Assembly: GCA_017979445.1 (NCBI GenBank)
Contig: JADQWC010000133.1
Coordinates: 1 to 64,000, forward strand
Source of the DNA: Akebia trifoliata
Lineage: Eukaryota; Streptophyta; Magnoliopsida; Ranunculales; Lardizabalaceae
Direction: 5' to 3'
Length of the DNA stretch: 64,000 nt
The translations under genes and the position numbers were made by a program. The notes beneath the pieces are model-generated. The model saw only the letters and a list, made by a program, of their open reading frames with translations. It searched no databases and had not been told where the DNA came from. Shown here piece after piece: positions 23,110 through 34,455 of the stretch. Within the stretch, counting starts at the first letter, position 1, and each line of letters begins with the position of its first letter.

Positions 23110-23172
23110 TTACAAGTTACCTACGTACTTGACATGGGGATCAAATCAAAATATAGTTCAAAGTTCTTCTTG
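23110..23172 (-). other. Conserved Tat motif found after integrase
   Basis: CCTACGTACTTGACATGGGG followed by ATCAAATCAAAATATAGTTC on the plus strand matches the block at 44375-44440 and 54075-54140, where it lies just downstream of integrase on the minus strand. Here it lies directly after gag, which shows that pol has been deleted. Confidence 0.6.
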
Positions 23173-23239
23173 AGATGATGTTTCTTCTTTTAACTCATAT
23201 TTTTAAGGTGTGCCTGATCTTATATCCTAATGTGTAGCG

Positions 23240-24259
23240 ATATTTTATTCCATATAATGGGGTCGTGTGGCCAATTCCTCAAATGTGTGGGGCTTGATCA
23301 TTTTTAAGATGTATAGAAGTTCCCAATGCATCCCATGGATGCACATTTTGATGGCAGATGACTGATAGAGATGATTTATGCAATTAAGAGATAAAATCCT
23401 CCAACATTTGATGTACTCAATCACTAGCTCATCCTTCATCTGCTTGACAGTGGCAAGTTCCACCATGCTTACTGCCTTTCTAGTACTGTAAAAGTGGATG
23501 AGGAATTTTCTTTTGAGTTACTCCCAAATGTCTATAGAGTTGGGTTCCAAGGTGGTGTACCAATTGAATGCATTACCACGGAGGGAACAAATGAATTATT
23601 TTACTATGAAGTCGCCATACGTACCAGCGTTGTTACAGGTTTCCATAAAGTGAATGATATGCTGCTTTGGATTACTTTTTCCTTCAAACTATTGGAATTT
23701 TGGCAGTTTATATCCCAGTAGAAAATGTATTTATTCAATATGTTGAGTATAGGATTTGGAGTAGACTAATGAGGACTATGACATACCCCCATATTGAGCG
23801 CGGATGGTGTCATTGATCATTGCCTATAGTTGTTGGATGTAGAATGAGATGACAGATCCATACGAAAGATTTCACAAAGAATTTCATGAGTTAGAGTGAT
23901 CTTCTCTTTAGTTTTCTTCACATGGATTTCTTACGCTTCAGGGGTAAAACCTAGTAGATGTGAGAATCTAATCTTTGATTCATTCGTTTTGTCATTCTAC
24001 TCTAAATGACTGATTAGGGTGGCAATTTGAACATCCCTTTTTTCATTATCATTGCCAACATGTTGATGGTGTCTACCATCTGGACAACTTGTTCTTCCAT
24101 CGTTAGTATTCCAACTGTCATTACCACTCTGATAAAGGTATGAGTTTGCGATAGGGAAGTGATTGAAAGAGATCTATACGATCCCTTACTTGGCTTCAAA
24201 TCAAATCTAGAATCCAATGAGTTGTCTTCCAAAACATCTACCCACAATGTCTTCATATT
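23240..24259 (-). pseudogene. Tat/Ogre-type gag, decayed
   Basis: The open minus-strand piece 23466-23245 reads MVELATVKQMKDELVIEYIK, CWRILSLNC, AIKMCIHGMHWELLYILK, IKPHTFEELATR. This follows the Tat gag pattern (SMVEL..TKQ..DEPVxDYIxRWRxLSLxC...EMCIQGMHWGLLYIL.GIKPxxFEELATRAHDME) almost step by step. Upstream the frame is broken by stops. The piece 24256-24014 is open but less recognisable and probably covers the gag N-terminal part. The gene is truncated by the solo LTR insertion at 24265 on the N-terminal side. No protease or polymerase follows. Confidence 0.78.
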
Positions 24260-24264
24260 GAATG

Positions 24265-27200
24265 TGTGGCGCCCCGCCGAACGCTAACACAAATCCCCAT
24301 GTCAGATCTCGAGGTACTAAGTGGCACCTCGAAATTTCGGCATGGTCTCCTCTGTTTATGTTAGCATTCCAAGGCGTTCAACCTGCACCTGATAAACGAC
24401 ATACAATCCTGCATACATATACAAAATATAATACTAGCGGAAGCTTATACACGTCTAATAACGTACGAATTATCAGAATGCGGAAGAAGAAAATTTACGG
24501 GATTATACAAAATTTTCTCACTCTAACAAGAGTCCTAACGCTCAATACAAATCTATAATACTCCTAGACAAATGGAGTATAACTCCACTACTTACCAGGT
24601 GACGGACTCTGGCTGTCTATCTGACCCACCAGATGATTCTCACTCATGTTCTACTCCTGCCTCGCTAAGCTTCGGATCTGAAACTAAAAAAATGGAGGAT
24701 GAAAGGGTGAGTAACAATGGTTACCCAGTAAGGAAACAACAATTTCTGCCAATAACCTCTCCTAACATGAACGAATAAACATACTGAATCATTTTAAAAT
24801 AAACAAAGTTTTACAGAAGAAAACTACGATTAACTGGTACATATAGCCAGGGATGAGCAACTAAACATTTTAAAACTCACATTACATCGATCAGCAGTAC
24901 TCACTGTAACATTCTCTTTTTATACAAATCTAATTGATCAAATGGAAACAATAAACATGCATTTCATTTTATATATCAAAATAAGCAACAGATAGATAAT
25001 ACACGATGGTGGAGTATTGGAATTAGAGAGTTGGGATTCACGACTGGATCGCTCCCAGTCGGGACATGATGTTACAATTCCTTTCTGGCTTTTAGTTCCT
25101 GATTTTGTGGCCGGTCGCTGCCCTTACCACGTTTGGTTGACCATTTATCCGGCTCAGGCTGGCCGTTTGACGTGACCGTAAGCAATGGGTCTCTTTTCGA
25201 TGTGTCAGAACGTTCGACTACTATAGATTGTTAGTGATCACTGACTAATCATCTTCGTCTATGCCTATCAGGCGTACATGTGATTCCCAAATATACAAAC
25301 CATTCGTATACGACCACCTTTACATTACAAGTTCACTGGTAAAGATAGAGAGGAATAAACCCGGATTCCAGTTGTGACTCCACTCTCATACGCGTCCCAT
25401 ACCACGTATGAGTTTGGTGGTCCCTACCGTACATCCCAGGATAGTACACCACTCCGGATGATATGATGCACTATCCCTTCAGGCATTCACAAACTCTTTA
25501 ACAGCTCACAAAATAGCTACTTATATATATTATTTTCATTTGAAAACAAAAGAGAAATTAACAATACAAGGTTGAGAATAGATATCCAGTTTCCTACCAT
25601 GCAAGTGTGGCCACCTGGCCTAAAATAAATAACATAACAGAGCGCCTCGCGCTAACAGAAAGTAAATAAACATGCAACCAGTAACATTATCCCTGGATAT
25701 CCGTTCACCAACCTGCATACAACACAACAACGTAAAATGCAGACATCACCCCTCGGGTGTGACTCTGACATTTTATCGTTTCATACCCTTTTTCCCTTTT
25801 TCCGATTTTTACAATTTTCAATCTCTTCAATAAAACATTCATTTTCTGATATTCATCAACTCAACATGAGTTAATTGAATATTAAATCACATTTTTCAAC
25901 TATAGAATTTATTTCTATCAATAATATTGAAAAAGAATACAATTTTTATATCAAAACGGGGTCCGAACAGTGCACAAGACCCAATTTATGGAAATAACCC
26001 GTTATAATACTCTACCCACGTATAATTTGTTAAAAATACAATTAAACATCTCAAACATGCAATTTCTGACGTGAATTTTTAAATAAAATAAGAATTCTAT
26101 ATTTTGGAAACTTACCACAAATTTTTAATAAAATCCTAAATGCAATTTTCACAATCTACGATTACTAATAGAAATTGAGAGTTCCTTACAATGTCTAGGC
26201 GAAAGGATCAAAGCTTGTGCGCGGAAATCGAGGCGAACGGCACGAAAATCGAGGTGAACCGAACTTCGAAGCGGCTGATTTTCGAAACTGGCTTGGTGGT
26301 TTCGAAGATCTCGATGTACTCGTCTCTTCTCCCTTCTACGGCGAAAGACGGTTTGACCCCGAAATCGATGAAAACAGAGGTCGAAGTTTCGAAAATCTCC
26401 GTATAAAAATACGGCTGATTTTTGACTATACGGGGTGAAAAAGACGAGAAAACGGAAGGAACTTGGTTGGGTTATGTAGAGAATGAGGCTGCGGACGTTT
26501 CTCCCTTCTGCGTCGGAAAGCGATTTGACCCCAAAACGGACGAAATCCGAGGTCAAAGTTTCGAAATTTCCGTATCCAAATACGGCTGATTTTTGACGAT
26601 ATCGGGTGAAATAGAAAGTGAAATGAAGAAAGGTTGGGTGGGTTTTGTAGAGAACGAAGCTGCGGAACTTTTTCTCTTCTGCGGCGATCGTCGAAAGTGG
26701 ACCGTTTGCGAGAGATCTGAAGTGGAAAAATCGGAGGAAAAACAAATTTCTTTTTTTTTTTCGTTTTTTTTTTTCGCACTGTTTGGACGAGTGGGGAAGA
26801 TGAGAGAAAAAAAAATTTAAAAATATTATTTAAATAAAATGTGGGACGAATTCGGTATTTTGTCAATTGTTTCGATCGATGATAAGTTGATCATCCGGAT
26901 TCCAAAACTGACAAATGAATACTCTATTTCATCTAATTTTTCGTTCCGGATCTAATGGTATAGTCAATTTCTACAAATTATATCTCCATCAAAAATTTAC
27001 ATTTTTGGCCTGACGTGACCCATAAACTTGATGTCGTTTTCGTTTTTGGCGATAATTCAACTTCCTGATCTCCAAAAATGACAAATAAATAGTCCATCTT
27101 GAATAATTTTTCGTTATGAACCCAATGGTGTGATCGAATTTTAAAAATTATTGCTCTAACAAAAAATCACTGTTTTAGCCTGGTCCGACCCGGTAATCGA

Positions 27201-27416
27201 GGATTTTGCAACTTTTATATTCGGACTCGCATTTGAGCATGCTTACAGGCTAAACTATGTTTTTCGATCATTTTGAATCTAATGGTGAGGTCAGATTCTA
27301 TTAAAATGATCAAAACAAGGTCCCACAGTTTTACCCTAAGTCCCACTTTCAAGATTTTCTTAAAATTCCACTATTTATTTTCCTCGAGATACAAATTAAA
27401 AATTCGGGGTGTTACA
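24265..27416 (-). mobile_element. Solo LTR, 3 kb-type gypsy family
   Basis: 3152 bases, TGTGGCGCC to GTGTTACA on the plus strand. A perfect duplication GAATG flanks it (24260-24264 and 27417-27421). It is strongly similar along its length to 11290-14469 and in the same orientation. Frames near 26149-26866 (four overlapping, both strands) correspond to the same LTR region as 13190-13829 and are not taken as genes. Confidence 0.94.
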
Positions 27417-27421
27417 GAATG

Positions 27422-27516
27422 TTATTTTTTTGGCACACTTCTTAGAGTGACATTGGAGAGGCTCAACCAGCTTGGAACCACCGGTTTTCGTCATTGTGTG
27501 TATTATATAGAATGAT
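27422..27516 (-). other. Sliver of the Tat-like element between two insertions
   Basis: 95 bases left between the solo LTR and the Athila-like element. It contains TTGGAACCACCGGTTTTCGT, with no domain visible. Confidence 0.4.
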
Positions 27517-27521
27517 CGCGA

Positions 27522-28711
27522 TGATTGATCCTATGTAGATTGAACAAATATTAGAATAAAACTTGGGTAAGTAGGATTCGTTCCACAAAGAAAATGGAGA
27601 TTCAACTTTTCTTTCGAATTGAAACCAAAATAGAATTTTGAAAATAAAATTTTTAAACAGATTAGAAAAATAATAACTAAGTAAAATAGAATCAAAATAA
27701 GAGCAAGAATAGAGATTGAAAACAAAGTAAAGAGCTTAGAGAGATCAAATCCACCTGAACAAATCTTCTCCTTAGATTAATTTCTCATTTACTTGTCTCA
27801 ATCTTATCAACAAAACTAATGTCAATGGATCGGAAGATCAAATAGTTAAATTCAAAATGAAATCTAAAAGTTTGTGAATAAATTGATAAGAGGAAATTAA
27901 GAGATTTGTATTTGATGTTCTTGGTGAGCATGGTTTAGCTTGAACTTATCTAAGAATAAATCGTCAAAATTAGAAAATCAAACACTCAACTCAATAATTC
28001 CTACTTAAGAATTCTCACAATGAAAACTATGAAGTATAAGGTAAATGAAAAATTAACTATGCGAGAAAATATTACTCCAGCTTCATCGACCAATTTAATG
28101 GAGGATCTAGTCGTTGATCATCGTACGAAACAACAAATAAGAAAATTAAATAGAGATGAAAGATGAGAAAAATATAAGGCCTTCTTCATTGATCTTAAAC
28201 ATGAACATTAGCTAGATCATCCCTTATTACAAAACTTTCAATTAAACTAAAAACTAAATTAAGATTACAAGAAGAAAAGAGAAAACTATAGAGAATCTTA
28301 AAAGAAGAAGAGAGACCAAAAAGGACAAGAGGGATCCTTTCTCTAGAGATTGAGGTTCTATTTATAGAGAAAAATGTGTGTAGAAGAATCCAAAAGTAGC
28401 CTCCACTTTTCTTTGGATAAAAAAATAAAATAGGAGAACATGAGTTAAGGATTAGGACATTCCAAAGGGGACCCAAATGCTTTTGTCTTGAGATTTTGAT
28501 TCCAAAATGTTGATTTTCTGTACAAGAAGCACACATAATTAGATTTATCTAATAAATGAATTTATTTATGTATAATTAATTCTAATTAATATGCAACATG
28601 ATGTTTCAAGGTTTATTATGATTATTACCTTAATACGGAGAAATAAGAACAAAAATCAAGATAAATGTCTGGAAAACATATCTATAATTCAGTGTTTCAA
28701 GACACTCATCA
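27522..28711 (-). repeat. 3' LTR of the Athila-like element
   Basis: TGATTGATCC to ACTCATCA on the plus strand. It aligns throughout with 32925-34115. A TATA box (minus strand CTATAAATAG) is at 28358-28367. Confidence 0.9.
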
Positions 28712-28726
28712 CACCCTCAAGCTTAT
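28712..28726 (-). other. Polypurine tract of the Athila-like element
   Basis: The minus strand reads GATAAGCTTGAGGGTG directly before the LTR start TGATGAG. It is moderately purine-rich and correctly placed. Confidence 0.5.
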
Positions 28727-30793
28727 CTTTTTCTAGTTCCTAAAAAATAAAACTATCACTTTTGCAAGCACCTCGACTGTATTTAACGAATGCAGCAAGC
28801 CTTTGAACCGCTAGGTTATCCCTAGTGAACGAGTTTGACTTGTGAGGATTTGCAGAGAATATACCCATAAAATTCTAACACTTTATAGAAATATCAAAAT
28901 CAAAATCAAAATATGTAAGACAAGCATAATGATATTTCATAAATTAGTCAAAGGTCATTTACGTTTGAACAAAGTTCTAAGTTTTTATTCCTCATTTTAG
29001 AAAATTTCAAAGATAACTTGAGTGCTTGGGCGATTTTTTGAATTTTTTTTTAAATAACATCTTTATTAGGAATAAGATTTCACCTCCTAATTGCTAAGAA
29101 TGGTCGGTTCTACTTAAGTTCTATCTCAAAATTAGACATCATGTATGAGATTGTGAGAGGTATGGATGTTCACTTTAATACCTCTAAGGGGATTTATCTG
29201 TGATATTCAAGTTTACTCACGTTTTTACCATTGACAACTTTTACCCTATTGAACTAATTGGTCTTATTGGACTCTTTACATTTTTATACTTTTTTAGTTC
29301 TGACCTTTTTGCTTTACCTTGGTCTTTTTCACATCTTTCTATTTTTTATTTTCTCAATTTTTTTCATACTTCACCATTTTGTGGTGTTCTTTTTACAAAA
29401 AATAGGTAGTCCTTTTCAAGGTACCTAGTCTAATCCTATGATTGTTGTCCAAGTCATATTAACCCTAGTTTTATTTTTCTTTTAACCAGCCAACCAAAGG
29501 ACAAGGAAGTCATAGTTCACTCTACTAGGTTTCCCCTAATACTCTAGATAAAGAAGAAGGTCAACTCTTGGTCCACAAAATCTTATTTTTCCAATTACTC
29601 AATCAAAAGTGAATTTTTCAAAGTAATTTTTTAATGATTTTCTTAATGAGAAATAAAAAAAAACTTATGATCAAAAGTTAGGACATGAGTTTGATATTTG
29701 AAATTCATATGTAAAAAGTACATACAAATATTTTGAAGAAAATATTTTAAAAATGTTAAATATATATTTTTTTCTATTTTTTTTTCTAAAAACATGAAAC
29801 TAAACTAGAATGCTATGTAATGCAATTGTAAGCTAACCTAATACCCCCAAAACTAAATGAAATATTGTCTTCAATATACACGTAGTAAGGAAAGAGAGAA
29901 AAATGTTAAATCACATCTGAAACGGATTGGACATTAATGTGCAAAATCGTGTTACAACTGATCTGAAAAGATTGAAAGTTATAATAATTATAATTTCTTA
30001 AATAGTTTTTCATAAATAAAATCTTACCTAAGAATTAGAAAACAACGAAAAGCGTTCTAATCTAAGAATGAAACCCATCTTAATCTAAATTCGAACTTTC
30101 AGTGACCTGTGCCTTCTTCTCCTCAATATAGGCCAATATCTATCTTTGTTACTTAATCAACAATTGCTGACCAGTCTGCAATCCTAGTTGCGCTAATTGA
30201 TGGTTTGATTGAGAGTTATCTTGAAGAGGAAGAGAATAAGAAAAAGATTAGGGTTGAAGTATTTTTTTGTGAGAAAGTTTATTTCCTAACTATACTACTT
30301 ATTGAATCAAAAGCATATGGGTTGCCTCTCAAGTAGCGCTAAGTTTAATATCTTCAACCGGACCTATCAAAATATCAAATTTTTAGGAATTTTCCTAATA
30401 TTTAATTTGACAGACACGACAAAATTTATTCCCACCCCAAATAATAGGCAGACAGATTTTGATCATTGTTGGGACATGAAAATGGTTTTTTAAAATGATC
30501 AACATCCCTTGTTTATTTTTAGTTCTTAGTGGCATCACCTTTTTGAAATAGTTCTCAACCATCGTATTTCCTAAGAGAATGAAAGTTGTAAGACAGGCAG
30601 GGTCTTTACAATGTTATGAAAGGATAGGCTGGATAGAGTACGAGGTTAGAACAGTAGTAATTAGAATTAGTGTAATTAACAAATTAGAGTTCATCCTTGG
30701 TTCTTCCTGAACAACAGTTTCCTCTGATGGTGGATCGATTTTCTTAGCCAAATTTGTACAATTTGTTAGCTCATTGGTAATTTAAAACATTGG
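28727..30793 (-). other. Athila-like 3' noncoding region
   Basis: About 2 kb between the gag remnants and the 3' LTR. No polymerase or envelope-like domain was recognised on either strand. The plus-strand frame 29200-29409 and others are isolated and AT-driven. Confidence 0.5.
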
Positions 30794-31660
30794 TTAGCTC
30801 TCGAGGGTTATCTCATCTGAAAATTGACCATTCTTTCTTTCTTCTAAGGGCATAGTAAGCTGACTTAGTTGAACTTCCATCATTACTTCGGTTGGAACTA
30901 TAACATCATTAGTTTGAATTTGAACTTCAATTGAGATAGGATAATCAATTATTGATGGACAATCATCAAAATCTTCAAAAGAGTAGAATTGGTCACTAAG
31001 GTTATTTTCAAAGAATGATGGAAAGGATGGAAATATCCTCATTTTTGAATTTATCAAAATTTCCTTCTTCTAAATATAGTGCTATGTGACTCAATTGAGT
31101 TCCTATGCTGGCTAAAACTTGACCTATGTCCTATTATTGTTGATGGAGCTATTGTTGTTAGATGAACTGTTGTTGTTGATTTAACAACTCAGTCATTAAG
31201 GACTTTAATGATGAAGTTGGAGAAGAGGACAAAAATGAGTCATTGAATGTTGACTCTGGCTCTATAGCTCTATATTCAGAAAAATATTGAGAATCATAGG
31301 ATTATTGGGGAATTATGGTTGGATTCATCATCGATGTGTTGTGCATATAAAAATCCTCATGGTTACCAAAATGACTACCCTGAGTGAACTCGTTCTAATT
31401 AGGTATGGTATCCGAGAAAAACCAATTATTTATATGGTATGGTTGGTTGAACGAACTACGTGTAGGCATCCAATAAGAATTTTGAGAATAATGCATATTG
31501 GCTTGCGTAGCGCGAAACATGGGCAGACTTGGACAACACTCGGGAGAATAACCGTAATTATCACATAGAATGCACGGAATCCACGATTCTCTCATAAACT
31601 CCACGATGATGCAAAATTTGGTCAGGGTTCTATATATATACACAATTGATTTGCACACAA
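30794..31660 (-). pseudogene. Athila-like gag remnant with zinc knuckle
   Basis: In the frame from 31658, residues 29-42 (31574-31533) read CILCDNYGYSPECC, a CX2CX4HX4C zinc knuckle whose histidine has become tyrosine (C to T). It continues ATQANMHYSQNSYWMPTRSS and a low-complexity, aromatic-rich stretch usual after the knuckle in this family. A second frame (31057-30794) ends EVQLSQLTMPLEERKNGQFS plus DEITLES, fitting the Athila/Tat gag end (ESQxGQLAxxL...LPSDT...AITLRSGK). Stops between the pieces, near 31080-31390, make it a pseudogene. No polymerase gene follows. Confidence 0.65.
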
Positions 31661-31787
31661 GAGAGGGAGGAATTCACAAGTGATATTGGGTCCTTACGTC
31701 TAAACAACTCCTAACTATTTCAAAGTGGTAATCATAGCCTCCAATCCAAATCTCCGAAATCGCAAATAACTAGTTTAATCCCTAGTT

Positions 31788-31849
31788 GAGAGGTGGCGCA
31801 CAATGCTGAGCAAAGGCACTCTTAAATCACCTCTCGTCTAGAATAGACG
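31788..31849 (-). other. Leader stem-loop shared with Tat elements
   Basis: GAGAGGTG (31788-31795) can pair with CACCTCTC (31828-31835). A second hairpin CGTCTA-GAA-TAGACG (31835-31849) follows at once. The same pair of hairpins occurs at 47110-47170 and 56729-56789 in the Tat copies. It sits in the leader between primer binding site and gag, where packaging or dimerisation signals of retroelement RNA lie. Function is inferred. Confidence 0.6.
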
Positions 31850-32448
31850 TCGTTTATCCCCCTAATACACGAGGTATAGCGGGGCAAGATTGCGCTTAGG
31901 CACTATTTTCGACAAAGAAGTGCAATTGGTATAACTTAGATTAATTTTGCCTATTGATCTCGACGGGACCTAGAGTCAAGTCTAATCAATTTTAATTAAT
32001 TTTGTGACTGTGAATCCAATTTCCTAGAAAGATAAGATATCAGTGATGAAATCCGATTCTTATCTTATGGTGCCATCCTCGTAAGGGTGCCCTTATTATT
32101 ATGTGCAAATCAAGGTGTACAGATTAATCATTTCAAAATCAACACTGAAACTCACTAACAAGAGGTGCTTGAGTGGTATGAAAATTACTTCTCGTTTTAA
32201 ACGGGGAATGAAAATTTTGAGTCGACTCGGGCCACCGACACCAATTTCGGTGTATAAACTCAAGGGACCAAGATAGTTTTGTCGCACTGTCGTCCTTCCC
32301 TAAATCTATTACAATCCAAGCCTTCTTAGATAATAAAAAAAATTTACAAGGAATCCTATACAAGATTTTCTAAAATAAAAAAATAAACCTAGCTAAAAAC
32401 TAAAGGAAATTGAAAGAAAAAAGAAAAAAAAATATACCCCTACAAATG

Positions 32449-32833
32449 ACAGAATAGAAATATTATCATAAATGATAGTAAATAGACTCAAAAATTGATT
32501 CTAGCTTATCAAAATCTTACTGACTGTCACATTTGAAAGAAAATTTTGCTCTACCTCAAATCGATATAATATAATAATTAATCGGAGATCGGGGTAAAAA
32601 GTTACAGTCAGTTTCAGTTCTGCTATCTAGGGTAAAAAAATACAAAATTCACATAACAGAAATGTTAGCAGAAATGATAGTAAATGAACTCAAAAACTGA
32701 TTCTGACTTATCAAAATCTTGCTAACTTTGTCACATTTGAGAGAAAATTTTGTTCTACCCCAAATCAATATCTATAATAGTTAACCGGAGTTCGGAGCAG
32801 AAAGTTACAGTCAGTTTAAGCTCTGTTGTCTTC
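32449..32833 (-). repeat. Tandem duplication of about 206 bp in the leader
   Basis: Two units starting near 32449 and 32655 share ATGATAGTAAAT, TTATCAAAATCTT and AAGTTACAGTCAGTTT in the same order. It lies between the primer binding site and the gag remnants. Confidence 0.85.
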
Positions 32834-32904
32834 TTGGCAAAGAAGCCGATTCTGTTTCAAATTTCTCTCAGGTTCTTTCGAATTGAAAATGAATCGAACC
32901 GCTA

Positions 32905-32922
32905 TCCCCGATAGCGGTGCCA
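32905..32922 (-). other. Primer binding site, tRNA-Asp type, degraded
   Basis: The minus strand reads TGGCACCGCTATCGGGGA. It matches the plant tRNA-Asp complement TGGCGCCGTTGCCGGGGA at 14 of 18 positions, and all four differences are transitions. It sits two bases from the 5' LTR. Confidence 0.75.
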
Positions 32923-32924
32923 AT

Positions 32925-34115
32925 TTAATCGATACTTTATAGATTGAACAAATATTAGAATAAAACATGGGTAAGTAGGATTTGTTCCATAAGGACAGTG
33001 GAGATTCAACTTTCCTTTCGAATTAAAACCAAAATAGAATTTTGAAAGCAGAATTTTTAAACAGATTAGAAGAATTACAACTAAGTGAAATAGAATCAAA
33101 ATAAGAGCAAGAATAGAGATTGAAAACAAAGTAAAGAGCTTAGAGAGATCAAATCCACCTGAACAAATCTTCTCCTTAAATCAATTTCTCATTTACTTGT
33201 CTCAATCCTATTAACAAAACTAATGACGATGGATTGGAATATCAAATGGTTAAATTCAAAATGAAATCTAAAAATTTGCTAATAAATTAATAAGATGAAT
33301 TTAAGAGATTTGTATTTGATGTTTTTGGTAAAGCATGGTTTAGCTTGAGCTTATCTAAAAAAATCATCAAAATTAGGAAATCAAATACTCAACTCAATAA
33401 TTCCTACTTAAGAATTCTCACAATGAAAATTATGAAGCATATGGTAAATGAAAAATTAACTATGTGAGAAAATATTACTCCAGCTTCATCGACCACTCTA
33501 ATGGAGGATCTAGCCGTTGATCATCGCAAGAAACAACAAATAAGAAAATAAAATAAAGATGAGAGATGAGAAAAATGGAAGGTCTTCTTCATTTATCTTA
33601 AGCATGAACATTAGCTAGATCATCCTTCATTACAAAACTTCCAATGAAACTAAAAACTAAACTAAGATTACAAGAAGAAAATATAAAACTTTAAAGAATT
33701 TTATAAGAAGAAGATGGCTCAAAAGGGACAAGCGGGATCATTTATTTAGAGATTGAAGTTCTATTTATAGAGAAAAATATGTGTAGAAGAGTCTAAAAGT
33801 AACTTCCACTTTTCTTTGCACAAAAAGACCAAAGAGAAGAACATGAGTTAAGGATTAGGGCATTTCAAAGTGGGCCCATATGCTTTTACCTTGAGATTTT
33901 GATTCTAAAATATTGATTTTTCTACACAAGAAACACACGTAATTAGATTTATCTAGTAAATGAATTTATTTATGTATAATTAAGCCTAATTAACATACAA
34001 CATGATGTTTCGAGACTTATCATGATTATTACCTTAATATAGAAAAATATAGATAAAAATCAAGATAAATGTCCGAGAAACGTGTGTATAATTTAGTGTT
34101 TTGAGACACTCATTA
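32925..34115 (-). repeat. 5' LTR of the Athila-like element
   Basis: 1191 bases, collinear with the 3' LTR. The U5 end has decayed (TTAA in place of the left copy's TGA on the plus strand), but CGCGA follows the other end exactly. Confidence 0.9.
33761..33770 (-). promoter_or_regulatory. TATA box of the Athila-like 5' LTR
   Basis: Minus strand CTATAAATAG, at the same place as in the 3' LTR. It would drive leftward transcription of the leader and gag remnant. Confidence 0.55.
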
Positions 34116-34279
34116 CGCGACTGATAGCCTAAGTAGATTTAAGGTTGGAGGGAAAGATTTTCTTACATTTATTAGTAGTGGTAGATGCAATAGTGTTGGT
34201 GTTGCAAGATGCCATTGATGCTTTTGTAGTTGACTAGAAGATGAGAGGCTGAGATTGTCCTACCGACATGCTAGAAATT
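34116..34279 (-). other. Tat-like leader remnant
   Basis: It starts with the second copy of CGCGA and is the continuation of 27422-27521. By position it should hold the primer binding site of the old Tat-like element, but I see no clear match to a tRNA 3' end. Confidence 0.35.
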
Positions 34280-34455
34280 TGTCGACAAATTTTTTTACAA
34301 AATCTACCTCAAGATTCGTGAAATAAGATCACAAATGATTTTATTTATTTTAATAAAAAGGTAATAAAGATATCAACATTTTCTTCTTATTAACAGTCAA
34401 GTACAAAAGATGATGTATGTACTTTTTCTTCTCTCTGGACTTCGTGCTTTATCGA
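34280..34455 (-). mobile_element. Possible 5' LTR fragment of the Tat-like element
   Basis: It starts TGTCGAC and aligns with 5067-5240 through AAATAAGATCACAAATGATT and CAGTCAAGTACAAAAGATGA to CTTTATCGA, then diverges. Only about 22% of the LTR remains. If right, it brackets the insertions between 7 and 34 kb as one old element. Confidence 0.45.

Larger units (their letters stand above)
27522..34115 (-). mobile_element. Non-autonomous Athila-like gypsy element
   Basis: 6594 bases with LTRs of 1190 and 1191 bases and a perfect target duplication CGCGA (27517-27521 and 34116-34120). The primer binding site resembles the tRNA-Asp type used by Athila elements. Only gag remnants occur in the 4.2 kb interior; no protease, reverse transcriptase, RNase H or integrase was seen. 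The leader carries a stem-loop also found in the Tat copies. Athila is inferred from primer type, gag style and LTR ends (TGATGAGTGTC on the minus strand). Confidence 0.88.

Noticed and set aside
23494..23721. A plus-strand frame of 75 codons
   Set aside because: It lies antisense to the Tat gag region and has no family match.
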